Source of the DNA: Myxococcus stipitatus
GTDB taxonomy: Bacteria; Myxococcota; Myxococcia; Myxococcales; Myxococcaceae
Length of the DNA stretch: 64,000 nucleotides
Assembly (NCBI RefSeq): GCF_037414475.1
Contig: NZ_CP147913.1
Coordinates: 8,566,501-8,630,500 of the forward strand
Direction of reading: 5' to 3'
Positions 26,152 through 35,070 of this stretch are shown piece by piece. The first letter of the stretch is position 1. Each line of letters starts with the position of its first letter. Below the pieces are notes generated by a model. The model was not told where the DNA came from. It ran no database searches and worked only from the letters and a program-made list of their open reading frames with translations. Made by a program: the position numbers and the translations under genes.

Positions 26152-26463
26152 ATGGACAAGGTTCAGCGCGACTTCATCGCGAACATCAAGAACACGGAGC
26201 CCTTCCGGGGGCTCCGCGTGCGGGTGAGCGACACGGAGGTCTACAAGCTCTTGACGCTTGGCCGTGGCGAGATGGGTTTCTATCAGCAGAACGACAGGGC
26301 CCTGCTCTTCGAGTTCAGCGCCGCCCATGGCGTCATCCTCAAGAAGTCCATCCGGCGCTGGGACACCGGTGAGAAGGTCACCGACGCGGAGCGGGACGTC
26401 ATCGTCCAGCGCATCTCCGACTACCTGAAAGTCGGCGGCATCGAGCACGTCATCGTCAAGTAG
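26152..26463 (+). CDS. Candidate immunity protein for Rhs3
   Basis: A 103-residue soluble protein beginning MDKVQRDFIANIKNTEPF, 25 bases after the Rhs3 stop and on the same strand. It has mixed alpha/beta character, a central FYQQNDRALLFEFSAAHG region and a C-terminal IEHVIVK. Size and position fit an immunity partner of the Rhs3 toxin tip. The ATG at 26152 is preferred over an upstream in-frame start at 26089 because the latter would lie inside rhs3. No family recognised. It is unrelated by eye to the ~320-residue immunity-like family near Rhs1 and Rhs2. The next gene is convergent 10 bases away. Confidence 0.65.
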   Translation: MDKVQRDFIANIKNTEPFRGLRVRVSDTEVYKLLTLGRGEMGFYQQNDRALLFEFSAAHGVILKKSIRRWDTGEKVTDAERDVIVQRISDYLKVGGIEHVIVK

Positions 26464-26473
26464 GAGGAGGCCG

Positions 26474-27871
26474 TCACGGCTCCTTGAAGTCATCGGACCG
26501 CAGCCCGAAGCGCTTGAGCAGCCGGTGGAGGCTCTCGCGCTCCATCCCCGCCCGCTCCGCCGCCCGAGTCACATTGCCTCCGAACTCGCGCAGCAGCGCG
26601 ATGAGGTAGTCGCGGGACGCCCGGTCCCTCGCGAGGTCCACGGCCTCTCGGAACGGCAGACTCACCTGCGGGTCGTTCGGCGCGGGTTGCTGGGATTCGC
26701 CCAGGACCTCCGGGGGGAGCGCGTTCGTGCCCACGCGCGTGCCCGAGGTGATGGCCACCGCGCGCTCGATGGCGTTCTCCAACTGGCGCACGTTCCCGAG
26801 CCACGAATAGCCACCCAGGACGCGCAGCGCCTCGGGCTCCAGTCCATCCACCGGCAGCCGATAGGTCTTCGCCGCCTTCTGGACGAAGTGCATGGCCAGC
26901 AAGGGAATGTCCTCGCGCCGCTCGCGCAGGGGCGGTAGCTGCACCGGAAAGACGTTGAGCCGATAGTAGAGGTCCTCGCGGAAGCGGCCCGCGGCCACCT
27001 CGGCCTTGAGGTCTCGATGCGTGGCGCTGATGATCCGCGCGTCGACGCGGCGAACCACCGAGTCACCCACCCGGCGCACCTCCTTGTCCTGGAGCATCCG
27101 GTTGAGCTTCACCTGGACGGGCAGGGGCAGCTCTCCAATCTCATCCAGGAAGAGTGTTCCTCCCGACGCGGCTTCGATGAGGCCCGCCTTGGTCTCCACC
27201 GCGCCCGTGAAGGCTCCCCGGACGTGGCCGAACAGCTCACTCTCGATGAGCTCCGATGGGAGCGCCCCACAGTTGACCGCGATGAACGGCCGGTCCTTCC
27301 TCGAGCCGTGATGATGGATGGCCCGCGCCACCAGCTCCTTGCCCGTCCCCGTCTCTCCGGTGATGAGCACGGTGATGGCCAGCCCGGCGGCACGCTCCAG
27401 CAAGCCGTACAGCCCTCGCATGGGCGCACTCTTGCCGATGAGGTTCTGGAAGCCGTAGACGCCGTTCAGCTCCCGGCGCAGCGACGCGGCCTGGGCCTTG
27501 AGCTGCCTGCGCTCCAGCGCTCGCGCCACGACGAGCGAGACTTCATCCGGGTCGAACGGCTTCGACAGGTAGTCGTACGCCCCTTGCTTGATGGCCTCCA
27601 CCGCCCTCGGGACGGTGGCGTAGGCCGTCATCAGGATGACCTCGGTGTCGGGGGTGTGCTGCTTGACGGCCCGGAGCACCTCGAAGCCATCCGCGCCGGG
27701 CATGCGGATGTCCGTCACCACGACGTCGAACTCCCGCGTCTGGATGAGCGCCAGCGCACGGGCTCCGTCCTCGACGGTCTTCACCTGATAGGCGTCGCCG
27801 AGAATCCGGGCGACGAGGTGGCACATGTTCTCCTTGTCATCGACCACGAGAACACTGGGTCTGTCCGTCAC
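26474..27871 (-). CDS. Sigma-54-dependent response regulator (NtrC family)
   Basis: 465 residues in the classic order: receiver domain (SVLVVDDKENM, phosphoacceptor Asp in VVVTDIRMPGADG), AAA+ domain (Walker A GETGTGKE, the sigma-54 contact loop GAFTGA, Walker B GGTLFLDEIGE) and a Fis-type helix-turn-helix (GGNVTRAAERAGMERESLHR). It would activate sigma-54 promoters on phosphorylation. The GTG at 27871 is chosen because CGGAG lies a few bases upstream; a TTG 27 bases earlier is possible. It follows the CusA-like gene by about 60 bases on the same strand, so it may be the regulator of the efflux operon, but no histidine kinase is adjacent. Confidence 0.9.
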   Translation of the reverse strand: MTDRPSVLVVDDKENMCHLVARILGDAYQVKTVEDGARALALIQTREFDVVVTDIRMPGADGFEVLRAVKQHTPDTEVILMTAYATVPRAVEAIKQGAYDYLSKPFDPDEVSLVVARALERRQLKAQAASLRRELNGVYGFQNLIGKSAPMRGLYGLLERAAGLAITVLITGETGTGKELVARAIHHHGSRKDRPFIAVNCGALPSELIESELFGHVRGAFTGAVETKAGLIEAASGGTLFLDEIGELPLPVQVKLNRMLQDKEVRRVGDSVVRRVDARIISATHRDLKAEVAAGRFREDLYYRLNVFPVQLPPLRERREDIPLLAMHFVQKAAKTYRLPVDGLEPEALRVLGGYSWLGNVRQLENAIERAVAITSGTRVGTNALPPEVLGESQQPAPNDPQVSLPFREAVDLARDRASRDYLIALLREFGGNVTRAAERAGMERESLHRLLKRFGLRSDDFKEP

Positions 27872-27931
27872 GGCGTACTCCGAGGTGAATCCAGGCAAGA
27901 CTCGGACAAGGCAGGGAGCCCCACGCTTGGG

Positions 27932-30900
27932 TCACGCGGCGAGCGGTGTGGCCTCGGGCTCCTGCGCGGGTTCGGGCGTGGCGGGACCGGGCACCACCTC
28001 GCGGCGCTTCCACAGGAAATAGACCGCCGGGTAGACGAGCAGCTCCAGGAGGAAGCTGGTGGCGAGGCCGCCGACCATCGGCGCCGCGATGCGCTTCATC
28101 ACATCCGCGCCCGTGCCCGTGGACCACATGATGGGGAGCAACCCCAGCATCGCCGCCAGCACCGTCATCGCCTTGGGCCGCACGCGCTTCACGGCCCCGT
28201 GGATGATGGCCTCCACCAGGTCTCCCTCGGTGCGCAGCATCCCCTTCTTCTTGGCCTCGTCATGCGAGAGGTCGAGGAAGAGCAGCATGAAGGCGCCGGT
28301 CTCCGCGTCCAACCCCATGAGGGCAATCATGCCCACCCAGACCGCGATGGAGATGTTGTAGTCGAGCGCCCACAAGAGCCACACCGCGCCGATGGCGGAG
28401 AAGGGCACCGCGAGCATCACCAGGCCCGCTTTGAACGCGGACTTCGTGTTCATGTACAGCAGCCCGAAGATGAGCACGAGCGTCAGCGGGATGACAAACT
28501 GGAGCCGCTCGCGCACGCGCAGCATGTTCTCGTACTGCCCGCTCCACGTCATCGAGTAGCCCGTGGGCACCTTCACGCCCGCCGCCACGGCCTCCTTGGC
28601 TCGCTCCACGAAGCCGCCCACGTCGTACTTGGACGTATCGAAGTCCACGTAGACGTAACCGGTGAGCATGCCGTTCTCGTTGCGAATCATGGACGGGCCA
28701 TGCGTGAGCACCACGTCCGCGATGGCCTCCATGGGCACCTGTCCGCCGCCGGGGAGCGGCAGCAGCACGCGCTTGAGCGCCTGGAGGTCCTCGCGGTAGT
28801 CGCGGGCGTAGCGCACGTTGATGCCGTAGCGCTCGCGGCCCTCCACCGTGGTGGACTGGTTGTCACCACCCACCGCGGTCATCACCATCATGTTCGCGTC
28901 GTCCACGCTCAGTCCGTGGCGCGCCAGTTCCTCGCGCTTGAGCACGAAGTCCAGGAAGTAGCCTCCGGCGACGCGCTCGGCGAACGCGCTGCGGGTGCCT
29001 TCCACCTTCGCCACCGCGGCCTCCGTCTCACGCGCGACGCGCTCCACGGTGGCCAGGTCCGCGCCCATGATCTTGATGCCCACGGGGGTCCGGATGCCCG
29101 TGGAGAGCATGTCCAGGCGGCCCTTGATGGGCATCGTCCAGGCGTTGGAGATGCCGGGGAGCTGGAGCGCGGCGTTCATCTCGGACTCGAGCTCCGCCTG
29201 GGTGATGCGGTCGCGCCAGAACGGGCGGAGCATGCTCTTCACCCAGTCGGGCGCCCAGCCGCTGTACCAGCGAGGAACCTCGCGCCACTCGGACTCCGGG
29301 CGCAGGAGCACCGTGGTCTCCATCATCGTGAAGGGCGCGGGGTCGGTGGACGTGTTGGCGCGGCCCGCCTTGCCGAAGACGCGCTCCACCTCGGGGAAGC
29401 GCATGAGGATCTTGTCCTGCACCTGAAGCACGCGCTGGGCCTCGGTGACGGACATGCCGGGCTCCACCGCGGAGGGCATGTAGAGGATGGTGCCCTCGTT
29501 GAGCGGGGGCATGAACTCGCTGCCCAGGTGCAGGTAGACGGGGATGGTGGTGGCGACCAACACAACGCTCACCAGGATGGTGGCCTTGGCGTGGCGCACG
29601 ACGAAGCGGCAGGGGCGCTCGTAGAGCCGGTGCATCAACCGGCTGATGGGGTGCCGCTCCTCGGAGTAGTACTTGCCCACGAGCGCCTGGGTGGCGGCCC
29701 ACGCGAGGAACCTGGGGCGGAAATGGAAGGGCTCCACGCGGGCGAAGAGCATCCGCATGGCGGGGTCCAGGGTGATGGCCAGCAGCGCGGCGATGGCCAT
29801 GGCCAGGTTCTTCGAGTACGCCAGCGGGCGGAAGAGCCGGCCCTCCTGGTCCACCAGCGTGAAGATGGGCATGAAGGCGACGGCGATGACCAGCAGGCTG
29901 AAGAAGACGCCGGGCCCCACCTCCATCAGCGCTTCCAGCCGCACCTGATGGAAGTCGCCCTTCTTGCCGTCCTTCATCCAGTGGTGGATTTTGTTGTACG
30001 CGTTCTCCACCTCGACGATGGCGCCGTCCACGAGCACGCCGATGGAGATGGCGATGCCCGCCAGGGACATGAGGTTGGCGTTCTGCCCCATGAAGTACAT
30101 GGGGACGAAGGCCAGGGCCACCGACACGGGGATGGTGACGATGGGCACCACGGCCGACGGCACGTGCCACAAGAAGATGAGGATGATGAGGGAGACGATG
30201 AGGATCTCCTCCACCAGCTTGTGTGACACGGTCTCGATGGCCTGCTCGATGAGGTGCGAGCGGTCGTAGGTGGTGATGACCTCCACGCCCTCGGGCAGCG
30301 AGGGCTTGAGCTCCTCCAGCTTCGCCTTGACGCGCTCGATGACGTTGAGCGCGTTCTCGCCCTGGCGCATCACCACGATGCCGCCCACCGCGTCGCCCTG
30401 GCCATCCAGGTCGGCCACGCCTCGGCGCAGCTCGGGGCCCAGCGCCACGGTGGCCACGTCCTTGATGGTGACGGTGGTGCCGCCCCGCGTGCGGAGGATG
30501 AGCTTCTCGATGTCCTCCACGCTCTTCACGTAGCCGCGGCCACGGACCATGTACTCGCGGCCAGCCACCTCCACGAGCCGTCCGCCCACGTCGTTGTTGC
30601 CCTGGCGCACCGCGCGCACCACCGCGTCCAGCGACAAGCCGTACCCCGCGAGGGAGTTGGGGTTGACCGTCACCTGGTACTGGCGCACCTGGCCGCCCAC
30701 GGTGGCGACCTCGGAGACTCCCGGCACACTCTGGATGGCGTAGCGCAGGAACCAGTCTTGGTAGGAGCGCAGCTCGTCCAGCCGGTGCTTGCCGCTCTTG
30801 TCGACCAGCGCGTACTGGAACACCCAACCCACGCTGGTGGCGTCGGGGCCCAGCTCCACCTTGACGTCCTGCGGGAGCTGGGGCGTGATTTTCGACAGGT

Positions 30901-31234
30901 ACTCGAGCACGCGTGTGCGGGCCCAGTACATGTCCGTGCCGTCCTCGAAGATGACGTACACGTAGCTGAAGCCGAAGTCGCTGAAGCCTCGCACCGCCTT
31001 GACCTTGGGGGCGCCGAGCAACGCGGTGGTGATGGGATAGGTGACCTGGTCCTCGATGATGTCGGGGCTGCGGTCCCACCGGCCGTAGACGATGACCTGT
31101 GTGTCGGACAGGTCTGGCAGCGCGTCCAACGGAATGTTGCGCATGGTCCACCACGCGCCGATGAGCGCCACCACGGTGGCCGCGATGACCAGGTACTTGT
31201 TCTCCGCGGAGAAGCGGATGATGGCTCGAATCAT
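27932..31234 (-). CDS. cusA: CusA/CzcA-type heavy-metal efflux RND transporter
   Basis: About 1100 residues, the normal size for HME-RND pumps in the inner membrane. An N-terminal transmembrane helix (KYLVIAATVVALIGAWW) is followed by the periplasmic porter start IPLDALPDLSDTQVIVYGRW and SPDIIEDQVTYPI. Mid-protein helices include AGIAISIGVLVDGAIVEVEN, with the charged residues expected for proton relay. The second half repeats the RND plan, ending with LLELLVYPAVYFLWKRRE. The ATG at 31234 lies four bases after the cusB stop. Substrate is probably Cu(I)/Ag(I), suggested by the adjacent cupredoxin and the metal-binding segment of CusB; Zn/Co/Cd cannot be excluded. Confidence 0.93.
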   Translation of the reverse strand: MIRAIIRFSAENKYLVIAATVVALIGAWWTMRNIPLDALPDLSDTQVIVYGRWDRSPDIIEDQVTYPITTALLGAPKVKAVRGFSDFGFSYVYVIFEDGTDMYWARTRVLEYLSKITPQLPQDVKVELGPDATSVGWVFQYALVDKSGKHRLDELRSYQDWFLRYAIQSVPGVSEVATVGGQVRQYQVTVNPNSLAGYGLSLDAVVRAVRQGNNDVGGRLVEVAGREYMVRGRGYVKSVEDIEKLILRTRGGTTVTIKDVATVALGPELRRGVADLDGQGDAVGGIVVMRQGENALNVIERVKAKLEELKPSLPEGVEVITTYDRSHLIEQAIETVSHKLVEEILIVSLIILIFLWHVPSAVVPIVTIPVSVALAFVPMYFMGQNANLMSLAGIAISIGVLVDGAIVEVENAYNKIHHWMKDGKKGDFHQVRLEALMEVGPGVFFSLLVIAVAFMPIFTLVDQEGRLFRPLAYSKNLAMAIAALLAITLDPAMRMLFARVEPFHFRPRFLAWAATQALVGKYYSEERHPISRLMHRLYERPCRFVVRHAKATILVSVVLVATTIPVYLHLGSEFMPPLNEGTILYMPSAVEPGMSVTEAQRVLQVQDKILMRFPEVERVFGKAGRANTSTDPAPFTMMETTVLLRPESEWREVPRWYSGWAPDWVKSMLRPFWRDRITQAELESEMNAALQLPGISNAWTMPIKGRLDMLSTGIRTPVGIKIMGADLATVERVARETEAAVAKVEGTRSAFAERVAGGYFLDFVLKREELARHGLSVDDANMMVMTAVGGDNQSTTVEGRERYGINVRYARDYREDLQALKRVLLPLPGGGQVPMEAIADVVLTHGPSMIRNENGMLTGYVYVDFDTSKYDVGGFVERAKEAVAAGVKVPTGYSMTWSGQYENMLRVRERLQFVIPLTLVLIFGLLYMNTKSAFKAGLVMLAVPFSAIGAVWLLWALDYNISIAVWVGMIALMGLDAETGAFMLLFLDLSHDEAKKKGMLRTEGDLVEAIIHGAVKRVRPKAMTVLAAMLGLLPIMWSTGTGADVMKRIAAPMVGGLATSFLLELLVYPAVYFLWKRREVVPGPATPEPAQEPEATPLAA

Positions 31235-31238
31235 GGGC

Positions 31239-32666
31239 TCAGTGCCCTCCGTGGTGGCCGGAGGACGCCGGAGTCGCGCCCGCGGAAGGCGAGGCTGGAG
31301 CAGGTGGCGCGGCGGTGTTCCCCGACGACGAGGACGTGAGCGCGGAGAGCGACGCACGCAGGCGGGACTCGGAGTCGACGAGGAAGTTGGCGCCCGTGAC
31401 GACCTGGTCTCCCGCCTTCAATCCCGAGGTCACCTCCACGCTCTTCCCATCCGACTCGCCGAGCCGGACCTCGCGCGGCGCGAAGTGTCCATCGCCGAGC
31501 GCCACGAAGACGACGTGCGAGGTGCCCGTGGGGACGACCGCGTCGGCGGGAATCTTCAGCGCTTCACGGGACGCACCGCGCAGGACGACTTCGCCGAACA
31601 TCTCCGGGCGAAGGTCTCCGTCGGGGTTGGGGAACTCCAGGCGCACCTTGACCGTGCGCGTGGCCGAATCGAGCACCGGGTCGAGGAAGGACACCTTCCC
31701 CGCGAACACCCGGTTGGGGAAGGCCTTGAGCTGGAGCGTGGCGGGCATGCCCACCTTCACGTGGCGAAGCTCGCTCTCGTACACGTCGGCGAGGACCCAG
31801 ACGCGCGACAGGTCGACGACCTCGTACGGCGTTGCGCCGAGCTCCAATCGCGCGCCCTCGACGACGTCCTTCTTCGTGATGACCCCCGAGATGGGGGAGA
31901 CGAGCGTGAGCGTGCGCGTGGCTTCACCCGTGCGCGTGAGCCGCTCGAGCGTCGCCTGCGGCACGTCCCACAACTCGAGCTTGCGCCGGGCCGCGGCCAC
32001 CAGCGCGTCGCCGTCCGTGGTCATCCCGCCCGCCTGACTCAGGGCCTCGCGGGTGCGCAGGGCCAGCAGGTATTCCTCCTGGGCCGCGAGCAGCTCCGGG
32101 CTGTACACGGCGAAGAGCGGCTCACCCTGGCGCACGGGCTTGCCGGTGAAGTCCGCGTACACGCGCTCGACGAAGGCGGGCACCTTCATGTGGACGCGGC
32201 GGATGCGTGTCTCGTCCTGGGCGATGCGGCCGTTGGTGCGCCACGTGCCGCCGACCTTGCCCTCCATCACAGGTGCCGTGCGCAGGCCGATGAGCTGTTG
32301 ACGGGACGGGTCGATGGCGACGGTGGAGAGGCCCTCCACCGTGGAGCCCCCCGCGGCCGAGGGCGCGGCGGTCATCGACACCAGGTCCATGCCACAGATG
32401 GGGCACTTGCCCGGATGGTCCTGCACGATGGCGGGGTGCATGGGGCATTGGTAGCGGGTGGTGGCCTTCTCGGAGCCTTCCGGTGCCGGGGCTGTCGACG
32501 TCGGGGACGCGTGCGCGTGAGCGGCGTCCTCGCGATGCGACGACAGCCAATGCACGGCGCCACCGCCGAGCAGCGCGCTGGCCAGCGCCGTCGACGCGAG
32601 CGCGGCGGCTCCGAAGCGGCGGCCCGATGGAGCCTGGGAGGACGGGGGCGGAGGGACGGAGGACAT
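31239..32666 (-). CDS. cusB: CusB-type membrane fusion protein of the metal efflux pump
   Basis: A 475-residue periplasmic adaptor. After an N-terminal anchor (ALASTALASALLGGGAVHWL) comes a heavy-metal-binding segment YQCPMHPAIVQDHPGKCPICGMDL split by me as YQCPMHPAI and CPICGMDL, typical of Cus/Czc adaptors. Barrel-sandwich and alpha-hairpin parts follow (VYADFTGKPVRQGEPLFAVY, SPELLAAQEEYLLALR), then beta-barrel segments such as MPATLQLKAFPNRVFAG. The C-terminus is Gly/Pro/Ala-rich and ends GHHGGH, possibly metal-binding. The ATG at 32666 is preceded by GAGG; an upstream GTG at 32735 would run into cusC. Gene order C-B-A with gaps of 4-13 bases indicates one operon. Confidence 0.88.
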   Translation of the reverse strand: MSSVPPPPSSQAPSGRRFGAAALASTALASALLGGGAVHWLSSHREDAAHAHASPTSTAPAPEGSEKATTRYQCPMHPAIVQDHPGKCPICGMDLVSMTAAPSAAGGSTVEGLSTVAIDPSRQQLIGLRTAPVMEGKVGGTWRTNGRIAQDETRIRRVHMKVPAFVERVYADFTGKPVRQGEPLFAVYSPELLAAQEEYLLALRTREALSQAGGMTTDGDALVAAARRKLELWDVPQATLERLTRTGEATRTLTLVSPISGVITKKDVVEGARLELGATPYEVVDLSRVWVLADVYESELRHVKVGMPATLQLKAFPNRVFAGKVSFLDPVLDSATRTVKVRLEFPNPDGDLRPEMFGEVVLRGASREALKIPADAVVPTGTSHVVFVALGDGHFAPREVRLGESDGKSVEVTSGLKAGDQVVTGANFLVDSESRLRASLSALTSSSSGNTAAPPAPASPSAGATPASSGHHGGH

Positions 32667-32679
32667 GCGGACCTCGGAG

Positions 32680-34158
32680 CTACATTCCGGACATGGAGGA
32701 GGAGGCGGAGGCGGGCGCCGCGCCCGCGGCTCCACCAGACGATGCGGCGCCGCGCGCGGGAGCCGACGGTGAGCTGCCGGCGCCGGGCATTCCGCCCGAG
32801 CCCGCGCTGCCTCCGCCGACGACCGCGACAGGCTCCAGGCTCACTTCCGCCTGCGCGATGGCGAGCCGCTGTGCTTCGACGAGCGTCAGGAGGAAGTCTT
32901 CTTCGTCGCGGACGATGCCCGAGTTCGCCTCGAGCACCGACGCGAAGGAGGCGCGTCCCACGCGGTACTGCGTCAGCGTGCTCTCGGCTGTCGCCGCCGA
33001 CTGCATCAGCAGGCCACTGCGATAGAGGCTCGCCGTCTCGCGCAGGGCGGCCAGGGCCGTGAGGCGCTCGCGCACGCGCAGCCGCAGGGTCTGCTCCACC
33101 GTCTCGGTCGCGCGGGTGGTGGCGTCGGCCTGGGCGACGCTCTCCGCCACCGCGCGGTTCTGCTTGCTGCCGGAGAAGATGGGCAGGTTGACGCCCACGT
33201 TGGCCTGCCACATCGTCGGAAAGTCTCCGCCGCGCGGCATCACGCCGGCGCTGACGGTGAAGTCGGGCCAGCGCTCGCGCCGGGCCAGCGCCATCTGCTG
33301 ATGGGCCTGCGCGATGTTGGCGCGGCCCTCGGCCAGCTCGGGGCTGCGCTCGAAGGCATCCTTCTCCGCGGCCTCCGGCTCACCCAGCTCCGGCACCCCG
33401 AGGTCCCGCACTCGCGTCGTGGTGGGCAGGGGCTCATCGAGGTTCCGGCCGCTCAGCCGGTTCAGTGTCTGGATGCGGGTGCGCTCCTCGGCGTTGAGGG
33501 CCACCCGGCGCTGGCGGATTCGATTGAGCTCGAGCTGCGCGCGCAGCAGGTCGGACTGGGCTCCATCTCCTGTCTCATAGCGGATGCGCGCCAGGTCGGC
33601 GGACTGCTTCCAGATGGCCTCGAGCCGGTCGAGCAACCCCCGCCGCTCACGGGTCATCAACAGGTCGAGATAGGCCCGGCGCAGCTCCGCCTCGATGGTG
33701 AGCCGCGCGCGAAGAACTTGGGCCGACACGGCCTTGGCGCCGAAGCGCGCGACCTCCGTGCGCAGGTCTCGCTTGCCCGGGAAGGGCAGGGCCTGCGAGG
33801 CCATGATGCTGACGTAGCTGCCCTCCATCTCGCCGATCATCAGCTCGCCGAAGCCGTCGTTCTGGATGCCCACCTGGAGGACGGGGTCCGGCAGGGCACC
33901 GGCTTGAGGGACTCGCTCCTGGGCCGCTTTCTCCTGGGCCTCGACCTGGCGCAGCTCCGGGCGCGCCGCGAGTGCTTCCGCGAGGAGCTTGGAGAGCGTC
34001 TCATCCGCCGCCAGCGAGGACACGGCCTGGGCCTGAGGCACGTGTTCGGAGTGTGGTGCTTGGGCGAACGCCGTCAGCGGTGCGAGCAGCGCCAGCATGA
34101 AGACGAGGTGCCTCGGCGCGTCGAGTCGCCGCTCGGGAGAGGGGGCTGGCAGGGGCAT
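32680..34158 (-). CDS. cusC: CusC/TolC-type outer-membrane efflux protein
   Basis: A 492-residue outer-membrane channel of the tripartite pump. A signal peptide is visible (LVFMLALLAPLTAFAQA). The body shows two TolC-type halves: ALAARPELRQVEAQEKAAQE, IEAELRRAYLDLLMTRERR, RIRYETGDGAQSDLLRAQLE in the first and LAEGRANIAQAHQQMALARR, WQANVGVNLPIFSGSKQNRA in the second. The C-terminal ~60 residues are low-complexity Gly/Ser/Ala and end SSSMSGM, which is unusual for the family. The start at 34158 is the first methionine before the signal peptide; the open frame continues far upstream but through the cupredoxin gene and is not coding there. Confidence 0.88.
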   Translation of the reverse strand: MPLPAPSPERRLDAPRHLVFMLALLAPLTAFAQAPHSEHVPQAQAVSSLAADETLSKLLAEALAARPELRQVEAQEKAAQERVPQAGALPDPVLQVGIQNDGFGELMIGEMEGSYVSIMASQALPFPGKRDLRTEVARFGAKAVSAQVLRARLTIEAELRRAYLDLLMTRERRGLLDRLEAIWKQSADLARIRYETGDGAQSDLLRAQLELNRIRQRRVALNAEERTRIQTLNRLSGRNLDEPLPTTTRVRDLGVPELGEPEAAEKDAFERSPELAEGRANIAQAHQQMALARRERWPDFTVSAGVMPRGGDFPTMWQANVGVNLPIFSGSKQNRAVAESVAQADATTRATETVEQTLRLRVRERLTALAALRETASLYRSGLLMQSAATAESTLTQYRVGRASFASVLEANSGIVRDEEDFLLTLVEAQRLAIAQAEVSLEPVAVVGGGSAGSGGMPGAGSSPSAPARGAASSGGAAGAAPASASSSMSGM

Positions 34159-34253
34159 GTCGAGAGTCGATGGCACGACTGGAGAGGGGAGCGGGGCCGG
34201 GGCCGTGGGGCAAGCGGGGAGGACCGCACGGAGTTCCGGCTGGAGCGCCAGGG

Positions 34254-34272
34254 TGTAACCGTGAACATCACA
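34254..34272 (-). promoter_or_regulatory. Candidate operator 2 (upstream of cusC)
   Basis: On the minus strand this 19-base site reads TGTGATGTTCACGGTTACA. It matches the dyad at 34973-34991 at 15 of 19 positions, including the perfect half-site GTTACA and seven-base spacing. It lies about 95 bases before the cusC start. Likely bound by the same metal- or stress-responsive regulator; which one is unknown. Confidence 0.45.
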
Positions 34273-34373
34273 CCTGGGCGGATGTGCGAGGCCTGCTCCC
34301 AGCAGCAGGCAGGAGCGCCGCGTCAGAGGAGCTCCATCGAGAGGCTCCTCGGTCGGGGCGCGTGGCCTGGGGC

Positions 34374-34817
34374 TTACTGGACGGTGACCAGCCCGCTGAT
34401 GTGGTCCATCGCGCAGGCGTAGCGCAGCGTGCCCGACTCGCTGGGGGTGAACTCGACGGTCACCGGCGTGTCCAGGGGCAGCGGCTGGTTGATGCCCAGG
34501 TCCTCCATGACGAGCTCGGTCGCGCAGGTCTTGTCCGTCTTGCGAGTGACCAGGAGGCGGACCGGCTGCCCCGCCTTGACCTTCACGTTCGCGGGCTCGA
34601 AGCCCTTGGACGTCACGATGAGGTCCACGAGCTGCACGCCATTCTTCGTGACGGGAGCGGAGGCGGGCTTCTGCGCCGCTGGCGCGGCCTTGCCAGTGCC
34701 TTCCTGCGCGGCGTGCCCGCCCTTCTTGGCGTGAGCCGCGTGCTCCGAGTTCGCGAGGGCCGGAGCCGCGGCAAGCAGGGGGAGGGCGGCGAGGATTCCC
34801 ATCAGGCTCTTCATCAT
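34374..34817 (-). CDS. Periplasmic cupredoxin-like protein
   Basis: 147 residues with a signal peptide (MMKSLMGILAALPLLAAAPA), a His/Lys/Ala-rich linker, and a cupredoxin domain: VDLIVTSKGFEPANVKVKAG, LVTRKTDKTCATELVMEDL, LPLDTPVTVEFTPSESGTL and YACAMDHISGLVTV. Conserved Cys, Met and His near the C-terminus are plausible copper ligands, and a second Cys sits in KTCATE. It is the first gene of the minus-strand efflux cluster and probably buffers or delivers Cu in the periplasm for the CusCBA pump. It may instead be secreted as a general copper chaperone. Confidence 0.82.
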   Translation of the reverse strand: MMKSLMGILAALPLLAAAPALANSEHAAHAKKGGHAAQEGTGKAAPAAQKPASAPVTKNGVQLVDLIVTSKGFEPANVKVKAGQPVRLLVTRKTDKTCATELVMEDLGINQPLPLDTPVTVEFTPSESGTLRYACAMDHISGLVTVQ

Positions 34818-34972
34818 GGGTCGGCTGCTCCACGAGTGAGGATGCCGTGGTGACGCCCGGCACCCTGTGAGTGCGCCTCGCTAGAGCACAACGTATGCCG
34901 ACCCCTGGAGTACCTGTTCACGCGGGGTTGTCGCCGCGGAGCCCTGATTTGGAGTACCCGGGTGGGTTTCCC

Positions 34973-34991
34973 TGTAACTGTCACGGTTACA
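34973..34991. promoter_or_regulatory. Candidate operator 1 (perfect dyad upstream of cupredoxin)
   Basis: TGTAAC-TGTCACG-GTTACA is a perfect 6-base inverted repeat with a seven-base spacer, about 155 bases upstream of the cupredoxin start. The related site at 34254-34272 precedes cusC. Two such sites at both heads of a metal-efflux cluster suggest a dimeric regulator. Confidence 0.5.
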
Positions 34992-35070
34992 CGCGGGCTC
35001 CGCGGTTTCCTTCAAGGGGCAGCGCGCCGTCTGGCCGAGTGTCGGCCGCGCGCACGAGCCCCTGGCATCG

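Noticed and set aside
1..26463. A complete T6SS gene cluster
   Set aside because: No TssB/C, TssJ-M, ClpV or Hcp-like genes are present; only spike, effector, immunity and accessory genes are found.
27017..30226. 1069-residue plus-strand open frame opposite the response regulator and cusA
   Set aside because: It lacks domain patterns, is rich in His/Arg/Asp as expected from antisense codons, and overlaps well-supported genes.
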